Shown: positions 40,079-47,434 of the stretch, piece by piece
How the letters are laid out: each line of letters starts with the position of its first letter
How positions within the stretch are numbered: the stretch's first letter is position 1
NCBI GenBank assembly: GCA_902790625.1
Contig: CADASP010000005.1
Coordinates: 62,001 to 126,000 of the forward strand
Reading direction: 5' to 3'
Source: an uncultured Prevotellaceae bacterium
GTDB taxonomy: Bacteria > Bacteroidota > Bacteroidia > Bacteroidales > Bacteroidaceae
DNA length: 64,000 bases
Made by a program: the position numbers and the translations under genes
The notes under the pieces: model-generated
What the model saw: the letters and a program-made list of their open reading frames with translations, nothing else
What the model was told of the DNA's origin: nothing
Database searches by the model: none

Positions 40079-42706
40079 ATGATGGTGGCCGTGCTGATGC
40101 TGATATTGGCAGCAGCCACGGCCCACAGCCAGATAACAGGACAGATTGTGGATGCCACCGACGGCTACCCCATCCCCTACGCCAGTGCCCTCTACAGGGG
40201 CAACAAGGTGGCGGTGTCGAGCAATGCCGAGGGCAAGTTCACCATCGAGCGCCACAACGGCTGGCGCCTCACCGTCAGTTCGGTGGGCTACATTCCCCAA
40301 GTCATCAACATCACCCGCCAGACGCCCAACAACCTCATCATCCGACTGAAGCCCGACACCCGACAGCTGCAGGAGGTCACCATACAGTCGAAGCGCAGCA
40401 CTCGCTACAGCCGCCGCAACAACCCCGCCGTGGAGCTGATGCGCAAGGTGATAGCCGCCAAGAAGAAAACAAACCTGAAGAACCACGACTATTACCAATA
40501 CAACAACTACCAGAAGATTATGCTGGGCTTGAACGACCTGCAGGGCGTCGACCTGACTTCGGGCATGTTCAAGAAGCACCAGTGGCTGATTGACCAGATT
40601 GAGGTGTGCCAATACAACGACAAACTGGTGTTGCCCATGTCGGTCGACGAGACAGTGACGCAGAAGATATACCGCCGAGAGCCACACGCCGAGAAGAGCA
40701 TCATCAAAGGACAGAACAGCAGTGGAGTGAACGAGATATTCCAGACGGGCGACATCCTGAATGCCGTGCTGAAAGACGTATTCACCGACGTCGACATCTA
40801 CGAAGACCAGGTGCGTCTGTTTCAATTCCCCTTCACCAGCCCCATCGGCAAGGATGCCATACAGTTCTATCGATTCTATATCACCGACACCGTCTATGTG
40901 GGCACCGACCTGTGCTATCACCTCGACTTCACGCCCAACAACCAGCAGGACTTTGGATTCCGTGGACAAATCTACATCCTCGCCGACAGCAGCTACCAGG
41001 TGAAGCGCTGCGAGCTTACCATCCCCAAGAGCAGTGATGTGAACTGGGTGGAGAACATGCAGTGCCTACAAGAGTTCACCAAGCTCGACAATGGCGAGTG
41101 GGTGCTCACCGTCGACGATATGTTCGTGGAGCTGATGGCCGCCAAGTTCCTCACCAAATTCATCGTCGTGCGCACCACGCGGCGCAGCGACTTCGCCTTC
41201 GACGAGATTCCCAACCAGCTGCTGCGCGGAAAACGCACCGTGCTGAAGGATGCCTACGCCGAGATGCAGGACGAGGAGTTCTGGAATCAATACCGCCAGG
41301 TGGAGCTGACGAAGAGCGAGAGCAGCATCGACCAGATACTGAAGCATTTGGAGCAGATGAAGGGATGGAAATACATCGTCTTCGGCCTGAAGGCGCTCAT
41401 CGAAAACTTTGTGGAGACGGGCACGAAGGAGCACCCCAGCAAGGTGGACATCGGCCCGGTGAACACCATCATTTCGCAGAACTTCTACGACAAGGTGCGT
41501 CTGCGTGCCAGTGCGCAAACCACCGCCAACCTGCATCCGCACCTCTTCCTGAAGGGGTACGTGGCTCGCGGATTGAAGTCGAAACAGAACTACTACGACG
41601 CCGAGGCCATCTGGGCCTTCAACCGCCCCGGCTATCTGCCGCGCGAGTTTCCCAAGCAGACCATCAGCTTCCAGTCGATGCGCGACGTGGCCTTGCCCAG
41701 CGACAAGTTCATACAGACCGACAAGGACAACATGTTCACCTCGTTCAAGGTGACAAAAATCGACAAGATGTTCCTCTACAACCGCCAGGCCGTGAACTTC
41801 GACTTTGAGCAGGAGTGGGGCTTCAAGGTGTTTGCCGAGGCGAAGACCGAGCGCGTCAGCCCCATCGGCGACATCAGCCTGACACCCCTAAGCATGGTCC
41901 AAGCCTCCGCAGCATCCTCCGCTGAGAGCACGACAGTCCCTGGCGCAGGAGCTACAGAAGCCCCCTCGGGGGCCGTAGGGGGGGCGGCTGGTCTTAACCA
42001 CATCCGCTACACCGAGGCCACCGTGGGACTGCGCTATGCACCAGGCGAGACGTTCATCAACACCAAACAGCACCGCTGGCCACTGAATCTCGACGCACCC
42101 GTGTTCCGCTTGCAGCACACCATGGGCTTCGACGGCGTGCTGGGCGGCATGTACAACTACAACTTCACCGAAGGCGAAATCTACAAACGTGTGTGGATGC
42201 CCATGAACTGGGGAAAGATTGACCTGCGCCTGAAGTTCGGCGCACAATGGAACCAGGTGCCCTATCCGCTGCTCATCATGCCCGTGGCCAACCTCGGCTA
42301 CATTTTGGAAGACCAAACGTTCAACCTCATCAACAACATGGAGTTCCTCAACGACCGCTATGCCTCGCTGATGTTCGACTGGGACTTCAACGGCAAGATA
42401 TTCAACCGCATCCCCCTGCTGCGCAAACTGAAGTGGCGCGAGTTTATCGGCGTGAAGGTGCTCTGGGGCGCGCTTACCGACAAGAACAACCCCACGCTGC
42501 CGCAGAACGCGCAGAGCGACGTGCTGATGCAGTTCCCTGAAGGCTCGCACATCATGGACAGCAAAACTCCTTATGTGGAGGCCAGCGTGGGCATACACAA
42601 CATCCTGAAGCTACTGCATGTGGAATATGTGCGCCGCCTGAACTACAACCACCTGCCGTCGGCCAACAAGCAGGGCGTGCGCTTCATGATTCGCACCACC
42701 TTCTGA
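40052..42706 (+). CDS. DUF5686/carboxypeptidase-regulatory-like outer-membrane protein
   Basis: 884 aa. A hydrophobic signal segment (FMMVAVLMLILAAATAHSQ) precedes a CarboxypepD_reg-like domain (about 28-110: ITGQIVDATDGYPIPYASAL). A large central region and a C-terminal beta-barrel-like part follow, ending in a basic NKQGVRFMIRTTF. This is the DUF5686 family of Bacteroidetes outer-membrane proteins, of uncertain function. The ATG at 40052 makes the first nine residues (MFRVQSLKF) repeat-encoded; the ATGs at 40079/40082 are plausible alternatives. Residues about 615-650 form an Ala/Ser/Gly-rich insert coded by a GC-rich palindrome. Confidence 0.88.
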   Translation: MFRVQSLKFMMVAVLMLILAAATAHSQITGQIVDATDGYPIPYASALYRGNKVAVSSNAEGKFTIERHNGWRLTVSSVGYIPQVINITRQTPNNLIIRLKPDTRQLQEVTIQSKRSTRYSRRNNPAVELMRKVIAAKKKTNLKNHDYYQYNNYQKIMLGLNDLQGVDLTSGMFKKHQWLIDQIEVCQYNDKLVLPMSVDETVTQKIYRREPHAEKSIIKGQNSSGVNEIFQTGDILNAVLKDVFTDVDIYEDQVRLFQFPFTSPIGKDAIQFYRFYITDTVYVGTDLCYHLDFTPNNQQDFGFRGQIYILADSSYQVKRCELTIPKSSDVNWVENMQCLQEFTKLDNGEWVLTVDDMFVELMAAKFLTKFIVVRTTRRSDFAFDEIPNQLLRGKRTVLKDAYAEMQDEEFWNQYRQVELTKSESSIDQILKHLEQMKGWKYIVFGLKALIENFVETGTKEHPSKVDIGPVNTIISQNFYDKVRLRASAQTTANLHPHLFLKGYVARGLKSKQNYYDAEAIWAFNRPGYLPREFPKQTISFQSMRDVALPSDKFIQTDKDNMFTSFKVTKIDKMFLYNRQAVNFDFEQEWGFKVFAEAKTERVSPIGDISLTPLSMVQASAASSAESTTVPGAGATEAPSGAVGGAAGLNHIRYTEATVGLRYAPGETFINTKQHRWPLNLDAPVFRLQHTMGFDGVLGGMYNYNFTEGEIYKRVWMPMNWGKIDLRLKFGAQWNQVPYPLLIMPVANLGYILEDQTFNLINNMEFLNDRYASLMFDWDFNGKIFNRIPLLRKLKWREFIGVKVLWGALTDKNNPTLPQNAQSDVLMQFPEGSHIMDSKTPYVEASVGIHNILKLLHVEYVRRLNYNHLPSANKQGVRFMIRTTF
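41894..42000 (+). repeat. GC-rich palindromic insert within the DUF5686 gene
   Basis: AGAAGCCCCCTCGGGGGCC and flanks, in frame, encode a low-complexity TEAPSGAVGGAAG segment. Similar to the elements near 4985-5012 and in the GH3 gene near 63550. Confidence 0.65.
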
Positions 42707-42755
42707 CCCATAGCGGCGACGCTTGGGCGGTTAGCCAAAGGTCAACAAAAAGAAA

Positions 42756-42794
42756 TGGCCAACGACGCTGGCACCTTTGCCGCGTCGTTGGCCA
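42756..42794. terminator. Hairpin between convergent DUF5686 and exuT genes
   Basis: TGGCCAACGACGC (42756-42768) pairs perfectly with 42782-42794. Read on the minus strand it is followed by TTTCTTTTTG, a good terminator for exuT. Confidence 0.8.
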
Positions 42795-42818
42795 TAATTG
42801 TTTAACGGAGTTTCCTGA

Positions 42819-44231
42819 TTACTCCACTACGATGGGCTTGTACTTCGGCACAAGCGTCTTCATGATGAACCAACCGATGAGGTAGGCTACGGCGCAGAAG
42901 CAGAAGACAATCATGTAGGCTGCTGGTTTGCCGTCGAAGCCGAAGAACGTGAAGGCATCGCCCTGTCCGTCGGCCCAGGTGAAGAACTTACCCGATCCCT
43001 TGTTGATGAGGAACGAGCCGATACCGCCAGCCATGGAGCCAATGCCCGTAATCGTGCCGATGGTGCTCTTGGGGAACATGTCGCCAATGGTCGAGAAGAG
43101 GTTGGCCGACCAGGCTTGGTGTCCTGCGCCGAGGAAGCCAATCAGTATAGCGGGCCACCAGGCACTGATGGCACCCAGGGGCTGAGCCAGCAGTCCCAAC
43201 AGGGGGAAACAGGCGAAGATAAGCATGGCGCGCATACGGCCCAGATAGGGATTCATGCCTTTCTTCTCTACGAAGTAGGTGGGCAGATAGCCACCACCGA
43301 TGCTGACTACGGTAACGATGAGGTAGAGCGTGAGGATGAGCAGGATACCCATCGTAGAGTCGCTGGTATAGCCGTACTGGTCGCTGAAGTAGGCAGGTGC
43401 CCAGAACAGGAAGAACCACCACACACCGTCGGTCATGAACTTTCCAACAATGAACGACCACGTCTGCTTGAACTTGAAGCACTGCCAGAAGGGGATGGTC
43501 TTCTCTTCCTTCACGTTTTCACGGTCTTGCACGTTGGCGATGTCGGCATCTTGCTCAATATAGTTCAGCTCGGCCTGGTTCACGCGTTTGTTCTTTGCAG
43601 GTTTGTCGTAGAGCCAAGCCCAGAGGCCCATCCAGAAGAAGCCCAGCACACCAATGACGATGAACGCCATCTCCCAGCCCCAGGCACGTGCCAGCAGGGG
43701 AATGGTGGCAGGAGCTGCGAGGGCACCGACCGAGGCACCGCTGTTGAAGATGGAGGTGCTGAAGGCGCGGTCTTTCTTGGGGAAATACTCGGCCGTCACT
43801 TTGATGGCGGCGGGGAAGTTGCCGGCCTCACCCACGGCGAGAATCATACGGCATGCCAGGAACAGCCACACGCTGATGGTGGTCAGCGCAGTGATGCTGC
43901 CTCCGGCCAGGCCGATAGCACCCCATCCACAGAAGGCATGCAGACAGGCACCCACGCTCCAAACAAAGATGGCGATGAGATAGCCTTTCTTCGTGCCCAT
44001 CCAGTCGATAAACTTTCCTGCGAAGAGGTTGGCCACAGCATAGAAGATAGAGAAGAGGCCCGTGATGGTGCCATAGTGATCGTCAGTCCAATGGAAATCG
44101 GGAGCGATGAAGTCTTTCCAAGTGAGCGAGAGGACCTGTCGGTCCATATAGTTGATGGTAGTTGCCAGGAAGAGCAATCCACAGATGACCCAACGGAAGT
44201 TGGACATTTTGGTTGTTTGAACGGGTGTCAT
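42819..44231 (-). CDS. exuT: Hexuronate MFS transporter (ExuT-like)
   Basis: Major facilitator of the anion:cation symporter family, 470 aa, 12 predicted helices. MSNFRWVICGLLFLATTINY and MDRQVLSLTWKDFIAPDF match the ExuT/GudP branch that imports galacturonate or glucuronate; FVWSVGACLHAF and LAVGEAGNFPAAIKVTAEYF are family motifs. The frame starts at 44231; the ATG at 44207 also fits. Grouped with kduI and an EIIC-type permease on the same strand, with the four-helix-bundle cassette between it and kduI. Confidence 0.92.
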   Translation of the reverse strand: MTPVQTTKMSNFRWVICGLLFLATTINYMDRQVLSLTWKDFIAPDFHWTDDHYGTITGLFSIFYAVANLFAGKFIDWMGTKKGYLIAIFVWSVGACLHAFCGWGAIGLAGGSITALTTISVWLFLACRMILAVGEAGNFPAAIKVTAEYFPKKDRAFSTSIFNSGASVGALAAPATIPLLARAWGWEMAFIVIGVLGFFWMGLWAWLYDKPAKNKRVNQAELNYIEQDADIANVQDRENVKEEKTIPFWQCFKFKQTWSFIVGKFMTDGVWWFFLFWAPAYFSDQYGYTSDSTMGILLILTLYLIVTVVSIGGGYLPTYFVEKKGMNPYLGRMRAMLIFACFPLLGLLAQPLGAISAWWPAILIGFLGAGHQAWSANLFSTIGDMFPKSTIGTITGIGSMAGGIGSFLINKGSGKFFTWADGQGDAFTFFGFDGKPAAYMIVFCFCAVAYLIGWFIMKTLVPKYKPIVVE

Positions 44232-44260
44232 TTTATAATTTAGATTTTAGAATTTAGAAT

Positions 44261-44308
44261 TTAGAGTTATCGGCTTCGCCGATTAAGATTTAAGAATTAA
44301 GAGTTATT
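44261..44308 (+). repeat. Inverted repeat arm left of the four-helix-bundle gene
   Basis: 48 bp matching the reverse complement of 44675-44722 at 43 positions. The core has ATCGGCTTCGCCGATTAAGA. It overlaps the 3' end of the gene and supplies its last codons. Confidence 0.9.
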
Positions 44309-44671
44309 CAGGGTCATGTTTTTACGTTTCGTCTTGATAATTGACACCAAAAGTCGTTTTATCTCTTCGCCATCGGCAAAGATAGAGTGGAAATGCGTTT
44401 CCTCCAAGTCATTCACTTTGCGTAGTAAACGTAACCAATAAAGCGTTTCGTTGCATTCTTTTAGAGAAATGTAGAGTTTAGCTAAAAAGTCATTATCGCT
44501 AATGGCGCATTCGGCTTCAGAGTAATTTGCTCCGATGCTCATACCGCTACGCATCATCTGGTCAACAATATGTTTCCCCTTTTCCTCCTTGTCTAAAAAA
44601 CGGCATAGATTAACAATCCTTGCTGCAAACAGAAGGCATTTCTCGTCAATCATCTTGCCAAAATCGCTCAT
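44297..44671 (-). CDS. Four-helix-bundle protein (23S rRNA IVS / S23 family)
   Basis: 124 aa. The family signature is clear: LCRFLDKEEKGKHIVDQMMR, SGMSIGANYSEAECAISDND, FLAKLYISLKECNETLYWLR. Such proteins form pentameric four-helix bundles, occur in 23S rRNA intervening sequences and as free-standing genes in Bacteroidetes, and resemble the Avd protein of diversity-generating retroelements; their role is unsettled. The gene sits inside the hexuronate cluster, tightly bracketed by 48-bp inverted repeats, so it appears to be an inserted cassette. Lower GC than its neighbours supports this. Confidence 0.92.
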   Translation of the reverse strand: MSDFGKMIDEKCLLFAARIVNLCRFLDKEEKGKHIVDQMMRSGMSIGANYSEAECAISDNDFLAKLYISLKECNETLYWLRLLRKVNDLEETHFHSIFADGEEIKRLLVSIIKTKRKNMTLNNS

Positions 44672-44674
44672 TGC

Positions 44675-44722
44675 AATAATTCTTAATTTTCAACTCTTAA
44701 TCGGCGAAGCCGACAACTCTAA
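44675..44722 (-). repeat. Inverted repeat arm right of the four-helix-bundle gene
   Basis: Begins 3 bp upstream of the gene's ATG and mirrors 44261-44308. CTTAATT/CTTAACT heptamers continue to about 44747, next to the kduI stop. Confidence 0.9.
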
Positions 44723-44749
44723 ACTCTTAATTCTTAACTCTTAATTCCG

Positions 44750-45724
44750 TCATCGAATATCGATGACGGGAATGTTGTCTTTGTCGTTATAATAAAGGTT
44801 CTCTCCAGCCATGCCCCAGATGAAGGTGTAGTAGTAGGTGCCGGCGGCTGCGTGCATGCTCCATTCGGGACTCATGATGGCCTGCTCGTTGTGCAGCCAT
44901 ACCACGCGGCTCTCCTGCGGCTCGCCCATGATGTGGGCGATGGTTTGTCCCTCAGGCAGGTTGAAGTAGTAGTAGGCCTCGATGCGGCGCCCGTGGGTGT
45001 GGGGCGGCATGGTGTTCCATGCAGCGCCGGGGTTCAGCTGCGTCAGTCCGAGCTGCAGCTGGCAGGGGCCTTCCTCCAGCACGTCGTTCACAATGAGTTT
45101 GTAGACAGTGCGGTTGTTGCACTCCTCCAAGGAGCCCACGGGTCCCCATACGGCGGCCTTCAGCGAGCCTTTGCGCCCGTCGAGCGTAATCCACTGCGTC
45201 TTGTAGTGCTGGTGGGCGGTGGCACTGTTCAGGTAGAACTTGGCGGGCTTCGAAGCATCCTTCGAGCGGAAGAGCACCTCCTTGTTCACGTCCTTGTCCT
45301 TGCCTATATGGCCGCGACCGATGTAGAGGGCCTCCTTAGGCGCGAGGGCATACTCCTTGCCGTCGACGATGACCACGCCGTCGCCCTGTCCGCAGTTCAC
45401 CACGCCCAGCTCACGGTTGTAGAGGAAATACTTGTCCTTAATGCCGGGGTCTACATCGAGGCCCAGGTCACGGAAGTTCTCCAGCTTCAGCGTTTTGTTC
45501 ACGGGCATGGCACCGCCGTAGATGAAGCGGTCGTAGTGCGAGTAGGTGAGATTGATTTTGTCGGCCTCCATCACCTTTTCCATCACGAATCGCTCGCGCA
45601 GCGTCTTCGTGTCGTAGTGCTTCACATCTTCCGGATGGCAAGCCGTCTGGAAGTTCACACTCTGCTGTGCCTGTGAAGCCAATGCCACGGCCAGCAGTGC
45701 TGTTGAAAGAAATGCTTTTTTCAT
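44750..45724 (-). CDS. kduI: 5-dehydro-4-deoxyglucuronate isomerase with signal peptide
   Basis: Isomerises 5-keto-4-deoxyuronate, a product of pectin or uronan lyases, to the 2,5-diketo form. 324 aa from the ATG at 45724. The KduI fold is recognisable throughout: ETDxx-like [31 protein letters not shown], and metal ligands in [18 protein letters not shown]. Unlike the cytosolic enzymes of about 280 residues, it starts with a clear signal peptide, [20 protein letters not shown], predicting a periplasmic enzyme. The neighbouring ExuT would import uronates, so part of the pathway may run outside the inner membrane. Confidence 0.93.
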   Translation of the reverse strand: MKKAFLSTALLAVALASQAQQSVNFQTACHPEDVKHYDTKTLRERFVMEKVMEADKINLTYSHYDRFIYGGAMPVNKTLKLENFRDLGLDVDPGIKDKYFLYNRELGVVNCGQGDGVVIVDGKEYALAPKEALYIGRGHIGKDKDVNKEVLFRSKDASKPAKFYLNSATAHQHYKTQWITLDGRKGSLKAAVWGPVGSLEECNNRTVYKLIVNDVLEEGPCQLQLGLTQLNPGAAWNTMPPHTHGRRIEAYYYFNLPEGQTIAHIMGEPQESRVVWLHNEQAIMSPEWSMHAAAGTYYYTFIWGMAGENLYYNDKDNIPVIDIR

Positions 45725-45747
45725 TTGCAACTATTTAATTAACGATT

Positions 45748-45795
45748 GTTGTTCTTTTCGTTATATCGTTATTACCATCTTCGTTATAACGTTAT
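45748..45795 (-). repeat. AACGATAT-type repeats, inverted
   Basis: CGTTATATCGTTATTACC-like repeats between the EIIC gene and kduI; complement of the family at 11085-11135. Confidence 0.6.
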
Positions 45796-45802
45796 CACGC
45801 TA

Positions 45803-47173
45803 TTATTGCTTTGCTTGGCGGTTTTCAGCCACGATGCGCATGCGGTTCCACACCACCATGCCGACGGTGACGAGCGTGAGGAGGCCCATGCCTATCCACT
45901 TCAGGTATTTCACGCAGGCGTAGATGACGTAGCCGATGAGCGACGAGGCGAAGTCGAGGGCACCACCCTCGAAGCCATCGGGAATCTTGGCGGCCGAGGC
46001 GGTGGGGTCGGTCTTGTACACCTCGTTGGCGGCGAGGGTGAACGACGAGGCCATGTCGGTGACGAAGTAGAGGCCCACGATGAGTGCCACAAGGCCGATG
46101 ATGAGGCTCTTCACCACATTGCCTTTGGTATAGGGCAGGATGAGGGGGAACAAATAGAACATGCCAGCCAGCGATGCCAAGGGCAGGAACTGGTTGCCGG
46201 GCATGAAGACGGCGATGGCCAGGATGACGGGGATGAGGATGACCGAGCACACCAGCGTAGTGGGATGGCCGATGACGAGTGCGGGACTCATGCCGATGTT
46301 CACCTTCATGCCGCCGAAACGCTTCTTGGCCACCTCCTGCGTCTTCTCGGCAATGGGCTTCAAACCGTCGATGAAGAGGCTGGTGATGCGGGGTATCAGC
46401 TCCATCACACCGCCCATCGTCACGCCCAGGAACAGCACCTTCTTCACGTCGAGTTGAGCAGCCACGCCGATGAGCACGCCCACGATGACACCCAGCACCA
46501 GCGGCTCGCCCAGCACGCCAAACTTCTTCTTCAGACCGTCGGCATCGATGTCGAGCTTCGAGAAGCCCGGAATCTTGTCGAGCAGCCAGTTCAGCCCCAC
46601 GGCGAAGGGGGTGAAGCTCTGACAGAAAGGCTGCGGGATGCTGATGCCCGGCAGGTCGTAGTGCTGCTGGAAGCGCTCGGCGGTGCGGTCGGCCATCACC
46701 AGCGTGATGATGTAGCAGGCGATGGCGGCGAAATAACCCCACAGCAGGCTCTGGTCCATCACGAAGTAGGCCACGGCACCGATGAAAGCGAAGTGCCAGT
46801 AGTTCCACAGGTCGATATTGATGGTTCGCGTGCACTTAGTGAACAGCAACAGCAGGTTCACGCCCAAGCAGATGGGGATGATGAGCGCCCCCACGGCGGT
46901 GCCATAAGCCACGGCGGCAGCAGCGGGCCAGCCCATGTCGAACACGTTCAACTGCAAACCGTAGATTTCGCTGATGGTCTTCAGCGGCGAGTCGAAATTG
47001 CTGGTGAGCAGTGCCGTCACGATGCCCAAGCCCACGAATCCCACACCCACATAGAGGCCACTCTTGAGGCTCTTGCCAAACTTCATGCCTATGCACAGGC
47101 CGATGATGGTGAAGAGGATGGGCATCATCACCGATGCGCCCAGACTGATAATGTACTTAAAAACTTCTTCCAT
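45803..47173 (-). CDS. EIIC-Gat family permease without PTS partners
   Basis: 456 aa from the ATG at 47173 (MEEVFKYIISLGASVMMPIL); the frame upstream runs through promoter sequence. It resembles GatC/SgcC galactitol EIIC, with about ten membrane segments and motifs FGKSLKSGLYVGVGFVGLGI, HFAFIGAVAYF and GHPTTLVC. No EIIA, EIIB, HPr or EI is encoded here, and PTS systems are generally incomplete in Bacteroidales. It may work as a PTS-independent carrier for a uronate or related polyol, as suggested by kduI and exuT. Confidence 0.88.
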   Translation of the reverse strand: MEEVFKYIISLGASVMMPILFTIIGLCIGMKFGKSLKSGLYVGVGFVGLGIVTALLTSNFDSPLKTISEIYGLQLNVFDMGWPAAAAVAYGTAVGALIIPICLGVNLLLLFTKCTRTINIDLWNYWHFAFIGAVAYFVMDQSLLWGYFAAIACYIITLVMADRTAERFQQHYDLPGISIPQPFCQSFTPFAVGLNWLLDKIPGFSKLDIDADGLKKKFGVLGEPLVLGVIVGVLIGVAAQLDVKKVLFLGVTMGGVMELIPRITSLFIDGLKPIAEKTQEVAKKRFGGMKVNIGMSPALVIGHPTTLVCSVILIPVILAIAVFMPGNQFLPLASLAGMFYLFPLILPYTKGNVVKSLIIGLVALIVGLYFVTDMASSFTLAANEVYKTDPTASAAKIPDGFEGGALDFASSLIGYVIYACVKYLKWIGMGLLTLVTVGMVVWNRMRIVAENRQAKQ

Positions 47174-47292
47174 GGTTATTGTTTTTGTTAGTGTTTCAGC
47201 TTGGCCGGCGCCTCCTACTTGCTGCCGTTGGTAGTTGTCGCCACTCAGAGATGGAACGTGGGCAAAAATGGCCACGCTCGCAAAGCATGCTG

Positions 47293-47300
47293 CAAAAGTA
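47293..47300 (-). promoter_or_regulatory. -7 element of the EIIC-kduI cluster
   Basis: TActTTTG on the minus strand, about 120 bp upstream of the EIIC ATG; -33 not evident. Confidence 0.4.
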
Positions 47301-47377
47301 CTAATTTTTCTTGATATATGATAACTTTGCACCAAAAATTTTTATTTTGGTGCATTTACCGTGGGAATGCTCGGTAG

Positions 47378-47397
47378 GTCGCGCGAATACGCGCGAC
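47378..47397. terminator. GC hairpin downstream of murF-alr
   Basis: GTCGCGCGAATACGCGCGAC: 8-bp stem, 4-base loop, 38 bp past the murF-alr stop. It lacks a T tract, so termination is uncertain. Confidence 0.4.
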
Positions 47398-47434
47398 ACC
47401 CAACCGGGATGCAGAGGGGCGAATGCAAGCTTTC

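Noticed and set aside
43116..44243. 375-codon plus-strand frame opposite exuT
   Set aside because: Composition is the mirror of a GC-rich membrane-protein gene, with no family resemblance.
45746..47191. 481-codon plus-strand frame opposite the EIIC gene
   Set aside because: His/Asp/Glu-rich shadow of the membrane protein, with no start context.
47322..47329. Plus-strand TAACTTTG as a promoter
   Set aside because: No -33 partner and no plus-strand gene follows; it would only yield transcripts antisense to murF-alr.
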